Assembly: GCF_008831285.2 (NCBI RefSeq)
Contig: NC_045145.1
Location: forward strand, 4,010,723 to 4,074,722
Direction of reading: 5' to 3'
Length of the DNA: 64,000 nt
Origin: Nymphaea colorata
Taxonomy: Eukaryota; Streptophyta; Magnoliopsida; Nymphaeales; Nymphaeaceae
Position numbers and translations under genes: made by a program. The notes under the pieces were generated by a model. It saw only the letters and a list, made by a program, of their open reading frames with translations, ran no database searches and was not told the DNA's origin. Of the stretch, positions 1 to 12,507 are shown in pieces (within the stretch, counting starts at the first letter, position 1; each line of letters starts with the position of its first letter).

Positions 1-1238
1 TGTTCCGTACTCTTTCTCTCTCTTATATATATATATATATATACACATATAGTTGTTTGTTTGTATAGTGCTGCCAACCATCAATTCCATGCCGGGAATG
101 TGCAGAATGTGCTACCATGTGAGCCGAATCACATCTCTCTCTTTCTCTCTCTTTCCCTTTCTGTCTCTCTCTCTCTCTAACAGGTCTTAAAGTTAACAAG
201 GCCACCATGTGCATGTGCTACCATGTGAGCCGAATCACATCTCTCTCTTTCTCTCTCATCCCCACACACATGGAGCAGAAGTACATGCACTCTTCTCTCT
301 CTCCCCACAGAGCCGATACACACACATGGTGCTCTCTGCCTATCTCTGCGCTGTGTGCTGCGAAGGCGCCGCCCTCTCCCTTTCGCTCTGGCTGGCCTTC
401 GCTGTACATGCCGACTTCACATGCGCCCTTTGGGGAAACCACTCCCAATCTCCCTCCTCCTCCTCCCCCGACCGATTCCCTCACTTCCTTTTACTCTTTT
501 GCCCTTCCTTCTCTCTCATGCCTTTCTCTCTCTATCTCTTCGTATTTCTTCCCTCCCATTTTCTTTGCTTGTTTTTCTTTTATGTTCGTTCTCTCTCCCA
601 TGCATTATTTTTTTTATTAATGAAATCATGCTTTTATTCACTTTTTAAGGTGCATTTGATTAATTAAGATTGAAAATACAATGCGGGTATGATGTGACAA
701 CGAGTAAATATTTCTTAAAATCTACGCTTGAAAGAGAAAAGGATCAGATAGAAAAGATCTTGGATTTTTTTTCACACAAGGAAACTACCTTGGTCTTTGC
801 CTCTTATTTTTTAAATCGCGGAACAAGAGAAACGTGGCTCATGTCTGCCTTTAAAAAAAGGAAAGCGGCGTGTTATTATAAACAGAAAGCGAGGGGCAAT
901 CGCATCATTTTTTGTGAACGTGAATGGAAAGCGTTGCGAAGATCACGGGAAAGAGCGGACACAGGAGGGGGCTGAACCGGGGAGGGGCAAAACGGACATT
1001 TCCTTCTTCCCCAAAATCCGCTGCACATGCATGGTTGCAGGCCGGCAGGCCTTCTTTTGAGTTGAGAGAGAGATTTAAAACGCTTCCTTTTCTCTCGTTT
1101 CATTCTATCTCCTTCTCTCTCTCTCGCTATAATCTAGTCTCTCCTGAACATCTCTCATTTCAATCTAGTCTCTTCTCCTCCTGAGAGAGAAAGCACTTTC
1201 AGTGAGGGAGAGAGAGAGAGAGTCTCTGTTGAAAGAGA
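1..1238. other. CT-rich upstream region of the bHLH gene
   Basis: No convincing gene is seen here. The DNA is rich in CT/TCTC runs and contains a short AT microsatellite (about 26-42). A direct repeat beginning TGTGCTACCATGTGAGCC occurs at about 109 and again at about 214, each followed by CT-rich DNA. Open frames between 207 and 667 consist of Ser/Leu/Pro/Phe read from pyrimidine runs and look like composition artefacts. The last 150 bases before the start codon at 1239 are again CT/GA rich, as is common for plant 5' leaders. A TATAAT at 1128-1133 is a weak candidate core promoter element. Confidence 0.5.
109..258. repeat. Direct repeat, about 45 bp, two copies 105 bp apart
   Basis: The stretch starting TGTGCTACCATGTGAGCC and running into a CT-rich tail occurs at about 109-152 and about 214-258. 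It is probably a local duplication associated with the CT microsatellite. No function is visible. Confidence 0.6.
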
Positions 1239-1571
1239 ATGGCGGAGTGCATGAAGATGAAGACAGGCGCAGGGTGTAGAAGGATCATGAAGAGGGGAGG
1301 CATGAGGAAGCCCAGAAGAATCCCCCCAAGCAGGCGCGGCGGCCTGAAAGGCCAGCCGCTTGGTGGTGGGAGCGACAGAGGGTCGATCTCCGCCAAGTTG
1401 GTGGCGCTCCAGGGCCTGGTGGCGGCGGGAGGGAGGATGAAGGTGGAGACGCTGTTCCAGGAGACGGCCAAGTACATCCTCTGCCTGAGAACCCAAGTCC
1501 AGATCTTGCAACGCTTGGTTGAGCTCTACGGCGGCGATGATGGTGGTGATTGTGGAGGCGAAGGAAGATGA
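1239..1571 (+). CDS. Small atypical bHLH protein, UPBEAT1-like
   Basis: A single-exon gene of 110 codons. Residues 14-37 are strongly basic (many Arg and Lys) but lack the His-Glu-Arg pattern that contacts E-boxes. Residues about 49-97 form a helix-loop-helix: a first helix around SAKLVALQGLV, a short Gly/Arg/Met loop, then ETAKYILCLRTQVQILQRLV. This arrangement is typical of the small non-canonical plant bHLH proteins of the UPBEAT1/IBH1 group. Those proteins act in the nucleus by dimerising with other bHLH factors and, for UPBEAT1, affect peroxidase expression and root growth. The tail is acidic and Gly rich. The ATG at 1239 follows a GA-rich leader and is the first ATG of this frame. The exact orthologue is inferred; a distinct member of the same small-bHLH group is the main alternative. 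No other gene lies within several kilobases. Confidence 0.75.
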   Translation: MAECMKMKTGAGCRRIMKRGGMRKPRRIPPSRRGGLKGQPLGGGSDRGSISAKLVALQGLVAAGGRMKVETLFQETAKYILCLRTQVQILQRLVELYGGDDGGDCGGEGR

Positions 1572-3437
1572 GGGGAGGCGCAGGGAACGATGGTTCTTGT
1601 CTTGGGGTTTGTACTTTGTACAGTAAAACTGCATGGGTTCCATTTTTTTTTTTTTGGGTTTATTTTCTCATTTTCCCCTCATTTTGCTCTTAGCTTCTTG
1701 GTAGCTAGTCCGGCTTCTTTTTGTTCCTTCACAAAGTAGAAAGTCTGCTATTTCCTTTCAATCTGTCTTCTTCTTTCTTTAATGGTTGCCGTGAAAGGAT
1801 CTCTCTCTCTCTCTCTAAGCTAGCTGGGAGTCTTCAATGTTGAAAATGGTTTCTTTGTTTAACCAAATAATGGAAATAGCGCTGCTGCCTCCCTTTCCTA
1901 CCAAATTTAAACAAAAAAAAAAAAACTAAGAAACACATCATCTCGACGATACTCTTTCATTTCTGGATTTCTTTTCCTCTGCAACATAAGAATCGCAGGG
2001 AGCTTCCTTCTTCTTCATTGTAGAAGGTCGTTCACAGAGATACTCATGTAACTGCCGATGGATGAAATGCAGCTAAGCCTGATGCCAAATGCAGTTCCAA
2101 TTACAAAAAAGAATTCATATCATGCATCTAAATCAGAGCCACGCGTGAGTTGTAATCTGATGATGATGATATTACATGTGATTTCTTGGGGTTAAAATGT
2201 TTTGAGTTGTCTGGAGTGTGAGCATTTATGAGCAGAATGTTGGCACCCATTGCTGCCAACTTAGCTCTGCTTGCAATATTCTTCTAAAAGGAGGCTGATG
2301 AGTTGGAGTTCGCAGTCTCGACATGCCCAAAATTCTTTCTCACACATTTTATCTGGATATTGCCTCAACTTATCCAGAAAAATGTAGTATCGGGTGGTTT
2401 TGTTCATAATCCAACTACTCAAAGATTTTTCCCACCATTTCTGGTCAAATGAATGCTTGTCCGGACTGGGATATGTTCAGATATCGCACTATGAAAGTGG
2501 AAACTGTCTTTCCTAGATTCTAATATGTTGGGTGTACCCCAAACGCCCTCTTTATTTAAGTACCTAGTAGTTTTAAGCGTGGGTATTTAGTTTCATATAT
2601 TTAAACAGGCAGATATGCTTATATTTTTGATTTTTTTTTTTAACTTTGCATATATAAAAAGTATGAAAAATATTGTTGGATCCATGTGCAAATATTTAAA
2701 AATATTATTAAGTTCTTTAAAAAAATTTTTAGCTCCGCCTCTGCCCTCAAAAGGTTTGATTGTTTTATGGAAGATTGAGAGTAAGGATGTAGATTCGGAT
2801 CCAAGCAGCAAATTGCATTAGATGATGGATCTTGATTGTATTGTTATGCTTAAAAATATCAAAACCATATTCAAGACTAAGTACTCTTTTCTTCAGTTCT
2901 CTGATATGTTCTAAACCAACTGTACCGTACTATCTAGATGTAATTTTTTTCTTTAAAAAGTTGTCATCTCGGTTTCAGTTAAACGTATGCAGAATATATG
3001 TGTGAGAATGGCTTGTTCGTCAGAATGCAACATCCTAGCATGAGTTCAAGTGCATTCGCGGCCATTGATTGATTGATCTATTTACGTTTTCCTTTTCCTG
3101 TTTGTCCTTCTTCGTCCCATTTTACCTCTTCCCTTTTGTTTTACACTACGTGTTCCAACTGTTATTTGTCAGTGAGTCACATGGTTAGGACTATGAGAAG
3201 TAGTTGTAGATGATTTTATAGTAAAGTTTTTAATTTTCATATTATAAGTATGTGAAAATTGAATATCTAGAGTCACCCAATTTATTCATGAGGACTGTTG
3301 GATTCATCCTGATGAATGATTGAGAAAAAAAGATTATGGATATTTTTGTCATTTAGTATTGCATCATATTTTTTTTTCAACTGTTTATTACAATAAATCA
3401 AACAGCCTTCATGAGTATGAGTAAGGAGGATGACTCT

Positions 3438-3510
<73 letters not shown>

Positions 3511-5930
3511 AAAAAGAGAAAAGTTGGTAAAAACCACACCTAGGTCAGGAAGAAAAGCGAGATCCCTTGATCTTGATTTGTAAAGTGTTCTTTTTTGTAA
3601 TATAACCTTATTATTAATATGGAATAGGTTGTTGATCATTTGTTAGACTTTAGTGGTATTTTTAAAATAAAAAAATAAACGGGCCCCATGACATGATAAT
3701 GAACAAAAATCAACATTTTTCATTAAAACAACTTCAATCAAATCAAAATAGTATTTATAAATATATTCAATGTTTATATTATATTTAATAATAGTTTTTG
3801 AAAATTGATTTTTATCCATGACACAGGTGTCATGGTTTTTACCAACTTCTATGGTATATATATATATATATAATGACTATGAATGTAAAAAAAAAAAAAT
3901 CATCATTACAAGCCTACAAAAGCAAAGACTAGAGTAAATTCTGGCCAGTACCAATCTTACTTGCTGAATAAATGTAAAAAATAAATGTCATGGACATAAC
4001 CCGTCGATGGCGACGGACAGAAAACAACGGGAATAGTTGGTACGATTGTCATAAATTAAAAAGGCCATTGTGACAAGAAAGCAGAAGAATGGTGTTGAAG
4101 AAATAACTTCGTTTGATTGCTAACAAGTTAATCTTTATGTATTGGATTAATGAACGTTGCTGCTTCCGTAGAACCATGATGAACAGTTTTAATTGCCGAA
4201 AAGATTATGCTAAATTCCAAATGCCTACTGTATTGGATAATTCACAAGATTCTCATCTCTACTTATCCGATTGCACAGTTTCGGGTTACATCACATTGAC
4301 CATTGCTCGAATTATAGTTTCAAAGTTGGGTTCTGTCACTCCATGAAAAGAAACTGGCCCCACTGTCTTTTGTCTTTTGACTTGGCTTGGTTTTTACTAG
4401 TGGAAGAGCCAGAAATTTTTTTTGGTAGGCATACTAATAAGCATATAGTTAACAAAAATTTCAATTGGCCGTCGAATAGTGACCGGGTTTTGTGGGACTC
4501 CATCAAAATCCAAAATATTTTCAATTTCATGAAATTGGTCGCGTTTGACATGCAGCCAAACCTGGTCTACCAAGCCCTAAGGGAGGAATTAACCTCCCAT
4601 TAACTCAAGTGTGTACCTTGGTAATTGGTGAGGTTTCTCGCGAGTATTAATTAGAAAACTTGTTTTTCCTAACAAAATCTCAAGAAAAATCAGTCAAAAC
4701 GTATATAAATAACATAAAAACTTAAGAAAGTTTGACTTTTTTACTGTTAAACATTTGAAGAATTGAAATATTTAAAATATTACGTTTTGATAAGGCATGG
4801 AAAAATGTTTTTTTTTTTCGTGTGTACACAATTTCTTTTCAAAATATTGCGATTTTCCCCTTATTTTGACGTTTTTTGGAAAAAAATCCCCGTGTTTGCG
4901 AAAATTTTTCCTAGCCAACAGCATGCCCTTGGCCAAATAATTTTAGTGCATCATTTTGGTTAGTGGTATCAAATCTTCAACATTAATTCGTCGCAGTGAG
5001 CATCTTACATTTTTGTTGTGGCATGCATGAAGTGCAGTAATCCTATCGGATTTGGTCTCTGAAACCTTAGTTAATGGGGGGAATGTTGCTTAATAAATAG
5101 CTAGTTTGGGTTTATTACATTTTAAATCAGTAAGCTGGTTGAATTTACTTAGATATGCATGTTCATCAATCGATTCTTGGAAAATGTTAACAAACGGTTA
5201 GCATATGTAGGATGAATCTGATTAGTGGCAATCAGTTTTAGTAAAGAAAAGCCCGTATCTTGGTTTTAGGTTTCCAAGGGCTTGCAATTTGATAATTAGG
5301 GATATATGTAGGTGGCTTAGATTATTGTTGGATCAGCTAATCACACTTTGAATATATATATATATATATATATATTCAGATCTGGCTAGCGTAAGGTCTA
5401 GCATTTATATGAAATTGGGTTTGAATCCTTGTTGAATCTCAGAAGCGGATTTAGATTCAGTTATGAAGCTGCTAACCCAAATCCTAATCTTCTGTGGGTA
5501 TGATGTAAATTAGTCCTAATTCTCTGTGTGCTTTGCTTTACAAATTTGATGGGGATGCATGTGAACCCAAGAGCCCAATATTGCTAAAGTAATGTTCTTC
5601 TTCAAAAGATGTAGACCTCCATGTGATTTCTCCATTTGAATAGCTACCTTGCCACATTTCTGCACTCAAAAGGCTCTGCTTTTCATGATAGTTTAGTGTT
5701 GCATCAGGACCACATCCAAGTGAATGTGGATCACTTCCAAGGCACCTGTTGCATGGAAAAGCAGCTAAGAATTGCGCTGAGAGCCAAACAGTGCCCTAAA
5801 TCTTCAAAAATAAATGATGTGCACATGCATGGGCCCATGGGGCGCTTTTTCGATGACGTTAGCCCTCGCGTAAAATGACATCAGCATTTCCAAATGAATG
5901 ATTTAAGTTATTCGATTTCAATCGCGTGAG
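1572..5930. other. Intergenic region downstream of the bHLH gene
   Basis: No gene is recognised. The first 100 bases are the likely 3' UTR of the bHLH gene. The rest is AT rich. A degenerate segment near 2560-2760 ends in a GCTCCGCCTCTGCC-like motif and resembles one end of the hAT-type MITE family found elsewhere in the window. AT dinucleotide runs lie at 3440-3507, about 3855-3872 and about 5352-5375. Open frames at 4113-4603 and 5636-5878 show no recognisable domain. Confidence 0.5.
3440..3507. repeat. (AT)n microsatellite
   Basis: An uninterrupted AT dinucleotide run of about 68 bases. The Ile-Tyr-rich open frames across it are artefacts of the repeat. Confidence 0.95.
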
Positions 5931-6092
5931 TTTCATTAATTAGACTAAGAGAGATTAGCGACCGACGTCTTCCTCTGAATGTTGGTGAAAGTCAATCTTC
6001 GCCGACATCATCCCCTGGACGTCGGTAAAAATGGACTTTCACCGAGGGCCATTTCCCCACACGTTAGTGAATCCATACAATATGCAAACTGT

Positions 6093-6283
6093 CAGGGGTA
6101 GAACCAAAGGAGGGGCGGCCGGGGCCCTGGCCCCCTTCAATTTTTTTTTTAAGATTTACATATAAATTTTTAAAAATTACATGTATTCTATATAAAATTT
6201 TTGAGAAAATGATATTTCGGCACCCGTCAAAATTTCAAAACTATAAGTTGGCCCCCTTTAGAAAAATTTCAGGCTCTGCCCTT
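6093..6283. mobile_element. hAT-type MITE, degenerate copy
   Basis: It starts with CAGGGGTAGAACC, contains the family's AAATTTTT-rich core, and ends with GGCTCTGCCCTTG, roughly the inverted terminus. The core resembles the copies at 12508, 15903, 16803, 17144, 49608 and 59473. The flanking bases are only partly alike, so no clean target duplication can be read for this copy. Confidence 0.55.
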
Positions 6284-6695
6284 GCAAGCACTGTAAAACA
6301 TTAATATTGTTTGTCACATTTGATCTCCTTCCAGCCGCAATAGTAGGAGAAGTATTTATATATGGCCCCACTCAGGAGAATGTGGGTTTTGGGCTTGCTC
6401 ACCGTGACTTGCCACACTAAAAAAAAAAAAGGTTTTACTGACATGTGAAAAATATAACGTCGATCGTCATCCTTTACTAACGTTTGAAGAAACATGTCAG
6501 TAATTTCATATTTTTAGTGACGTCCACAACTGGTCGTCGGTTAAAATTACTCATCATTGACGCGTGGCGCTACATTGAAGTTCAATATTTAGCGACGTAG
6601 ATCATAAGATGTCAGTGAAAGTGAAGAAAACTATTCGACCCGTTATGGTTCCTGCATCGATGAAACTTTTCAACGTTGGCTATTAGTTACGTCAA

Positions 6696-6771
6696 ACTGT
6701 GCGAATCGATAAAAACTTATTATCATCGACATGACTGTGCGAATCGATAAAAACTTATTATCATCGACATG
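6696..6771. repeat. 38-bp tandem repeat, two copies
   Basis: The units 6696-6733 and 6734-6771 are identical, each beginning ACTGTGCGAATCGATAAA. They lie in the left subterminal part of the CACTA element and probably contain its binding motif. Confidence 0.9.
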
Positions 6772-7782
6772 TGAATCTCTTCGCGTCACTGAATATTGCA
6801 TGTGGGTATTCACAACAGCCTTTTCACCAGAGTGGCCTTGACGTTTACCACATTAACATTACCGACATTTTAAGTCATACATTTATCGATGTTTTCTATG
6901 CGTCAGTAAAGGCTTCCCCAACTTGTTTCCCCCATCAAACCCTTCTTCTTGTTTGATATTTTTTTCTCTTCCGGTTTTCTTTGCACCTGCAATTTTCCTA
7001 CGTGGTCTTCTTTTTCATTGTGGTTTTGGACTGCTTGAAGATTGAAAAGCATGGTTCGTCATTCTCCTCTTTTTTTTTTTAATTTTACATGATTTAAAGT
7101 TAAAACATCCAGTGACATTTTACCATTTTCTGGTAGTATTAGGCTGTGAAATTTTGGAAGAATGTTTGTTAACCTTACTACTTTCAATTTGATATATTAA
7201 TTATATAAAATGTCCACACAATCACAAAACCTTCAATTTTGCCTTAATTTTTGTCATCCCAGGAATCCAGCTCATGGTGGCCAGATTTCAACATTAAATT
7301 TGTTCCAGTCTAATTAAAGTACACATATACTTATTTACAAAATATTATTTTGATTAGTTGTCATCTGAATGTTTTTTTGGAAGTTTTCGGTTCCTAGCAT
7401 TTTAGCACCCACCATGTGTTTGACGAATTGTTTAAACAGCTTAGATTCTTGCGTCATTTATGAATTGTGCAGTATGTTAGATTGTCGTATGGTGCAATGA
7501 ATCTTGTGTTACTTGTTTTTTGAATTAGGGATAAGATGATATTTATGTTGCATATATATTAAGTGCATCACTTTTTTTTTATGTTGTTTGAAAGATATAT
7601 GATTATCCAAATAACATATTTAGCTGCTTGTTTGAAAGATTGTCTGATGAGCTATGCAATGAGTATTCATTTGTGTGAATCGAAAGCCATATGATTGAAA
7701 TTTAGTATTGGCAATATGAGGAGTTGGTCATATTGAAGTTGGTTATACATGCTTATTAAAGATGGATAATCAAACGTAGATT

Positions 7783-8034
7783 ATGATAAGAAGAGACAGT
7801 TTGAAATATGTAACTAGTGTGAAACAATTTTTTGACTATACTATCACGCATAATGTGATAGTGAGTGGACAAATAAGATGTCCTTGTGTAAGATGCAATA
7901 ATATCTTCACTCAGACTAGTAAAGATGTTCTCAATCACATCATATGTAATGATTTTGTACAAACTTACCTTTGTTGGGAATATCATGTGGAGAGAAGATG
8001 GTCACATGAATATGCATTAGAAACAGTTGTATAA
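7783..8034 (+). pseudogene. CACTA transposase-associated domain relic
   Basis: The open frame of about 83 codons contains GQIRCPCVRCNN, then a Val-Leu-Asn-His segment and a Tyr-x-x-Trp segment ending near a His. This is the pattern of the plant transposase-associated domain (Cys-Pro-Cys-x-x-Cys followed by a conserved His and Trp) found at the N terminus of En/Spm transposases. The core transposase that normally follows is absent, so this is a fragment. It sits inside the CACTA-ended segment 6415-8368 and supports that call. Confidence 0.65.
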
Positions 8035-8855
8035 AACATTAAAGGTTGCTATCAGACGTGTTTCATGTACAACCAGATGCATAATCTTTTCATATGACAG
8101 ATAATACGGAAGATGGTCAGATCAATGATGATTATGAAAGAATGATTAAAGATGGTCAATGTTTTCCAACGTCTAGGTCGCACCGGTGATGCGCTATTTA
8201 TGAAGGTTAGCCCTACACCGATGCTTCTATTTAGTGTGTCAATGATGATTTTTATTGACACTCCATTTATCAGCAAAAGAATGAAATGTTGGTAAAACCA
8301 TTACCAATGTGCATTTTCTTTTCGTTGACATTTTGTAGCTATCGGTAATGCTTAGGTTTTTTGTAGTGCTAGAGTCTAACTGAGGGACGACCAGGTTAAT
8401 ACTTCTCTCTTTGAATCAAACAGATTCACTTAATCCTGCTTATTACTTAGTATCCATTTAACAATTTTGAAGAAGAAAGCCTGTAATCCCAGCCTTGTAT
8501 AGTCTCAAGTATTCGATCAACCTTTTTTTCATCAGCCTCTCTCTGGTCTGAGGTAGTATTCTCGCTTTTTCCTTGGGCTTGTGGTTTTTTTGTTTCATAC
8601 TTTTTGTTTTCCCCATAACTTTTAGAGCTTCCTCTGTATTCCCAATGCTGCAAAAAATGTTTTGTTAATGATATTTTTCCCTTAAAATAGTTACCTACAT
8701 TGGTGCGGTAGTTTATTTATTTTTCCAATGTCTATTTGACCTATAAATAAAAGTTTTTAACTTGACTGTGCATTTAAACTTAGGGCTTGGCCACTTTTAT
8801 GACACATCGTGATCATCAGCCTCTAGCAACAGTTGATCAACATAATGGATGATAG

Positions 8856-9332
8856 GCTATGTCACACAGGTACATGTGAAGGCAGGTACATGGGTATGTT
8901 GACCCGGGTATGTAGGGTTTGGTAACAATAGTTTTTAACTATGTCATGAACCTGCTAAAAAAATTGAGGTAGATTCATAGAGCACTATATTAATTGATAC
9001 ATGAATTTATCAGTAACAATTTGTTACGGATACCAAACAGCTCCTAGTGGTATGGCCTATGCTTTAAAACTAAAAAGGTTATGCTTTCAAACATTAAGAA
9101 GAGATGACATGCTTATATTTCCCTTCTATTTTTACTTTAGTTTTCAATTTCCCCTTCCATTCTGTGTTTTCCTTCTGTTTTTGCTTCACTTTTTTTTTAA
9201 TGGATTATTAAGTATACACACACACACACACGCACACACGGCAGTTGTACCCACACCCACAATTTTCAAAAATGGTGTGTCGAACCGGTACCGCCATACC
9301 CAAACCGGTACCTTACCTACACTCATGTGACA
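8856..9332. mobile_element. Small inverted-repeat element with GGTAC-rich arms
   Basis: The left end CTATGTCACACAGGTAC and the right end, read in reverse complement as CTATGTCACATGAG, form a short terminal inverted repeat. The arms share GGTAC/CCGGGTA motifs with the better-supported element at 35793-36067. No clear target duplication is seen here. Confidence 0.4.
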
Positions 9333-10511
9333 TAGATAGTAAGATTTAGATCTGTGTTGTTTTTGGGCGTGAGTTGGCAGATCGTATAATTAGTTGGTTT
9401 CATCATCATGGGGTTGAAATATATATGACAAAGGAGAAGCCTTGGATGCTACACGTTCAGTTTGTTCACATTATGTGTTCGAGTCAATTTCCAATGATCA
9501 AACTTAAATACTTTTTCTAAGCTCATGACCAGCTAACAAGGGACGCTACGTCTAATCTAATCATTATTTCTCAATTTCGTTTGATTTTGAATGTTCAGGA
9601 TATTAATGCTGAAATAGAACTGTGCTCGGACACAACTCCGATTATTTCTATCCAACTTATTAGAGACAACAACTAATATGAAAGCTTCTGCTGTCCAACT
9701 GGTTTAGAATGAAGATCATAGAGAGATTGAAGTTAAAAGCAGAGCAAGAATTTTGCCCTCGAGGGGCCTGAACTGCTATGCCATAGATTGAATATAATTT
9801 TTGAAAAATTTTCACGAGTCAATACCTATTTTTCAAAAGTTTCACATGTGGCGCCAAACTCACTTTTTTTTTTGAAAAATTTAATGTCCCCTTAATATAT
9901 CTAATAAGGTTAGAAGCAATTCTATTGAAAATGAGTAATCACAATAGAAAACAACAACATCTACAAGATTGGAGCACCTTAAAGCATTGTGACTACCCCT
10001 TTGTTTCAAAAAACTGAAAAATGGGACAGTAAAGAAGAAAAAGTAAGAAAAAAAGTGATATTTGAAAAACACCAGAATATAAGTATTTTAAGTATTTTTA
10101 ATGAAATACGTTTTTAGTTTATTCTAAGGTTTCTTTAAATGTTTTAAAAATTATTTTTTCGATTTTGACTAATGTTTCTGTAAAAACTTCATTAGAAATA
10201 TTAAATTTCACAATCTTTCTTTGTCCTTTTCTTAAATTTTTGAATTCCACCATTTTTTCAAGAAAAGCAAACTTTCCATTTGACACCCAAGAAAAATTTA
10301 GTTTTAAAATCCTGAAAACACTATTTATCCTAATGCCTTAAAACGTATTACATAAAGTTCATAATCTTAATTGTATTATATATATATACAGGACGCGGAA
10401 TTCTCTGGCCAACATATCACATAAAGTTCATGATGCTTAGTTTATTTTATATATATATATAATACATATAAAAAAACGTGGAGAGGCTGGAAAATCCGAA
10501 CGAGACATACA

Positions 10512-10513
<2 letters not shown>

Positions 10514-10554
<41 letters not shown>
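10514..10554. repeat. (AT)n microsatellite
   Basis: An AT dinucleotide run of about 40 bases. Confidence 0.95.
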
Positions 10555-10557
<3 letters not shown>

Positions 10558-10949
10558 TTAACTGATGTTAGAAAAATGGGAATAGACTTTAATTTTCTTT
10601 TCTTTGGATCGACGATATCTTTTATTTACTTAGATTTATATATATAGCGGATTAAGGCTGCATTGAGAAAATGTGCAGTGCCTATCTGGCTTTACAGACA
10701 GATTCAACGGATCATGGAAGACCATTGCTTGGTGCAATGGTAAAGTGCTCAAACACATGCATCATTTTCCAGAACAATTGCTTCTTACAGAAAGGGCAGA
10801 AAGGCCGGGACCATCTCCAGTACCTTTTCTTGATAGTGATATGCATATGCACATCACATGGTTGATGAGCAACACCACATGCTGGCTCAGAGACATGCAT
10901 GTAACAGGTACCTGCCCGAGCACATGCATGCCATATGTTGGCACGTGGA

Positions 10950-11035
10950 TGCTTATTGTGCGTATATACATAGGATTTATCAGTCAGGTCACCCTGATTC
11001 GATGAAACTCAAAGACAGAGGGAAGATTTCAGCTC

Positions 11036-11110
<75 letters not shown>

Positions 11111-11480
11111 AACATAGAGTTGGCACATGAATGGTCGTCATCTGTGTGTATATTCATACCGTTATTGTTTAGATGAAGAAATCCTCTCGGACCATTGTAT
11201 TAGGCAGTGTATTTAATCACACCCACCGATGCAATATATCAGGTGACCGGGATTGGATGAAACTGCAGGAAGATTTCAGCTCCTATACACACACACAATT
11301 GATACATGGATTCTCATCTGCGCGTATATGGATTTATCTGTCCGTGTTTAGATGAAGAAATCCTTTGGGTTCTCATACCATTGTGTTGGGCACTGTATTT
11401 AATCACACCCACAAATGCAATATATCAAGTGACCATGATTGGATGAAGCTCAAGATGGCCCCAACATTTTAACTCCTTAT
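10950..11480. repeat. Degenerate tandem repeat, about 180-bp unit
   Basis: Three diverged units share the order ATTTATC, AGATGAAGAAATCCT, TTTAATCACACCCAC, TGACC, GATTGGATGAA and a TTTCAGCTCC-like end. AGATGAAGAAATCC recurs at 11172 and 11351, a spacing of 179 bases. The first unit is incomplete and is separated from the second by a long (AT)n run at 11038-11109. Confidence 0.75.
11038..11109. repeat. (AT)n microsatellite
   Basis: An AT/TA dinucleotide run of about 70 bases lying between units of the local tandem repeat. Confidence 0.95.
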
Positions 11481-12507
11481 ATATATATATATATATAGAC
11501 ACACACACATACATGCCATAGTCACAAAAAGTGCGATTTTTTTAATGTGATAAATTAAATTACCATTTAAAATTTATTTTTTCACTTTTTTCATTTTTTA
11601 ATACCAAACAGTTTTTTTTTCTATTTTTTATTTGTTGCAAATTTATTTACCGTTTTTTTTTAAGTTTAAAAATTTACCATGTTTTTTTCTTCTTTTTTTT
11701 TCATTTTTTTCAAGCTTGTCGTATTATACCCAAGAAAAACATCACCATTTAAAACTCTGAAATATTATTTGAGACTATGATATACACACACATACACAAA
11801 ACACATATGTACAACCACGATAACTTGTCTACATGCACCTTAAACTGCTGCTAGCGACAGGAAGCTTGTATCATGATATAGGCACGACAAAGTGGTACTT
11901 GTTTGGTGGAGCATGATGAGCATTTAACTAGCTAGCATGGTAAATTTCACTTTGCTTCAATATCAAAGTTTCAAGGTCCCTTAATGAGAATGCAACCACA
12001 TGCAGCCCATGTGATGCATGAACATATACGGTCTGTTTTTTCTTCCTAGAGCACATGCAAGCCATGAGACAACAGGTTAGCATGTGCTTGTGAAGTGCAT
12101 AGTGGGGCATCTTTGCAAGGCAGAGTTCATCAGTGTTACATGATTCGGCATTAATGCTCGGTACTCGTGCTACGGATCGAAAATGCAGTCCCAAAGATCA
12201 ACTCCGAACTTCTTCGACCTGATATAATCTTAGGGGTAAGAGAAAGGGTGGGAGCTTCGGCCTCTCATCTGGGTGGTGAGATTCCCTTCTGTTCAATTAA
12301 ACTAGATGCTGGTTGGGTGGTCAAAACAAGACAATTCCGGGCTTCCCAATGGGAAAAAGCAAAAGAAATACTCGTCATCAAATGCATGAGAATGTAAAAT
12401 TTCCAGGTCTATGGATGCGGGGATAATAAATCCCATGCTTTGGAGAAAACTTGCGCATGCCCATGTTTGAATGTCGTATATAAACCAACTTAAGTTTAAG
12501 GCATATG

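Larger units (their letters stand above)
6415..8368. mobile_element. Decayed CACTA (En/Spm-type) DNA transposon
   Basis: The left end reads CACTA followed by an A run, and the right end reads TTTTTTGTAGTG, whose reverse complement is CACTACAAAAAA. Inside both ends are many short copies of motifs of the type ACGTCGGTAA/TTTCACCGACG in both orientations, as expected for subterminal transposase-binding repeats. A relic of the En/Spm transposase-associated domain lies at 7783-8034. The three bases flanking each end (CCA and CTA) do not match exactly, so the target duplication is not confirmed. The element is about 1.95 kb, far too short for a full transposase. Confidence 0.6.
8369..12499. other. 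Gene-free region with repeats and microsatellites
   Basis: No gene is recognised. An element-like segment near 8856-9332 has inverted ends of the type CTATGTCACA and carries GGTAC-rich arms. A short hAT-like piece may lie near 9750-9850. Long A/T-rich segments at about 10030-10330 and 11520-11770 belong to one repeat family (see the separate entry). A run of CA lies at about 9219-9240. Open frames at 10671-11005 and 12167-12397 show no known domain. Confidence 0.5.

Noticed and set aside
207-667. Overlapping open frames in two phases
   Set aside because: The frames consist of Ser, Leu, Pro and Phe read from CT-rich runs and have no domain. They lie in the presumed upstream region of the bHLH gene.
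1155-1643. Minus-strand frame of 162 codons
   Set aside because: It is antisense to the bHLH gene and has no recognisable motif; it looks like a shadow of the GC-rich coding strand.
3282-3639. Ile-Tyr-rich minus-strand frames
   Set aside because: They are direct translations of an AT microsatellite.
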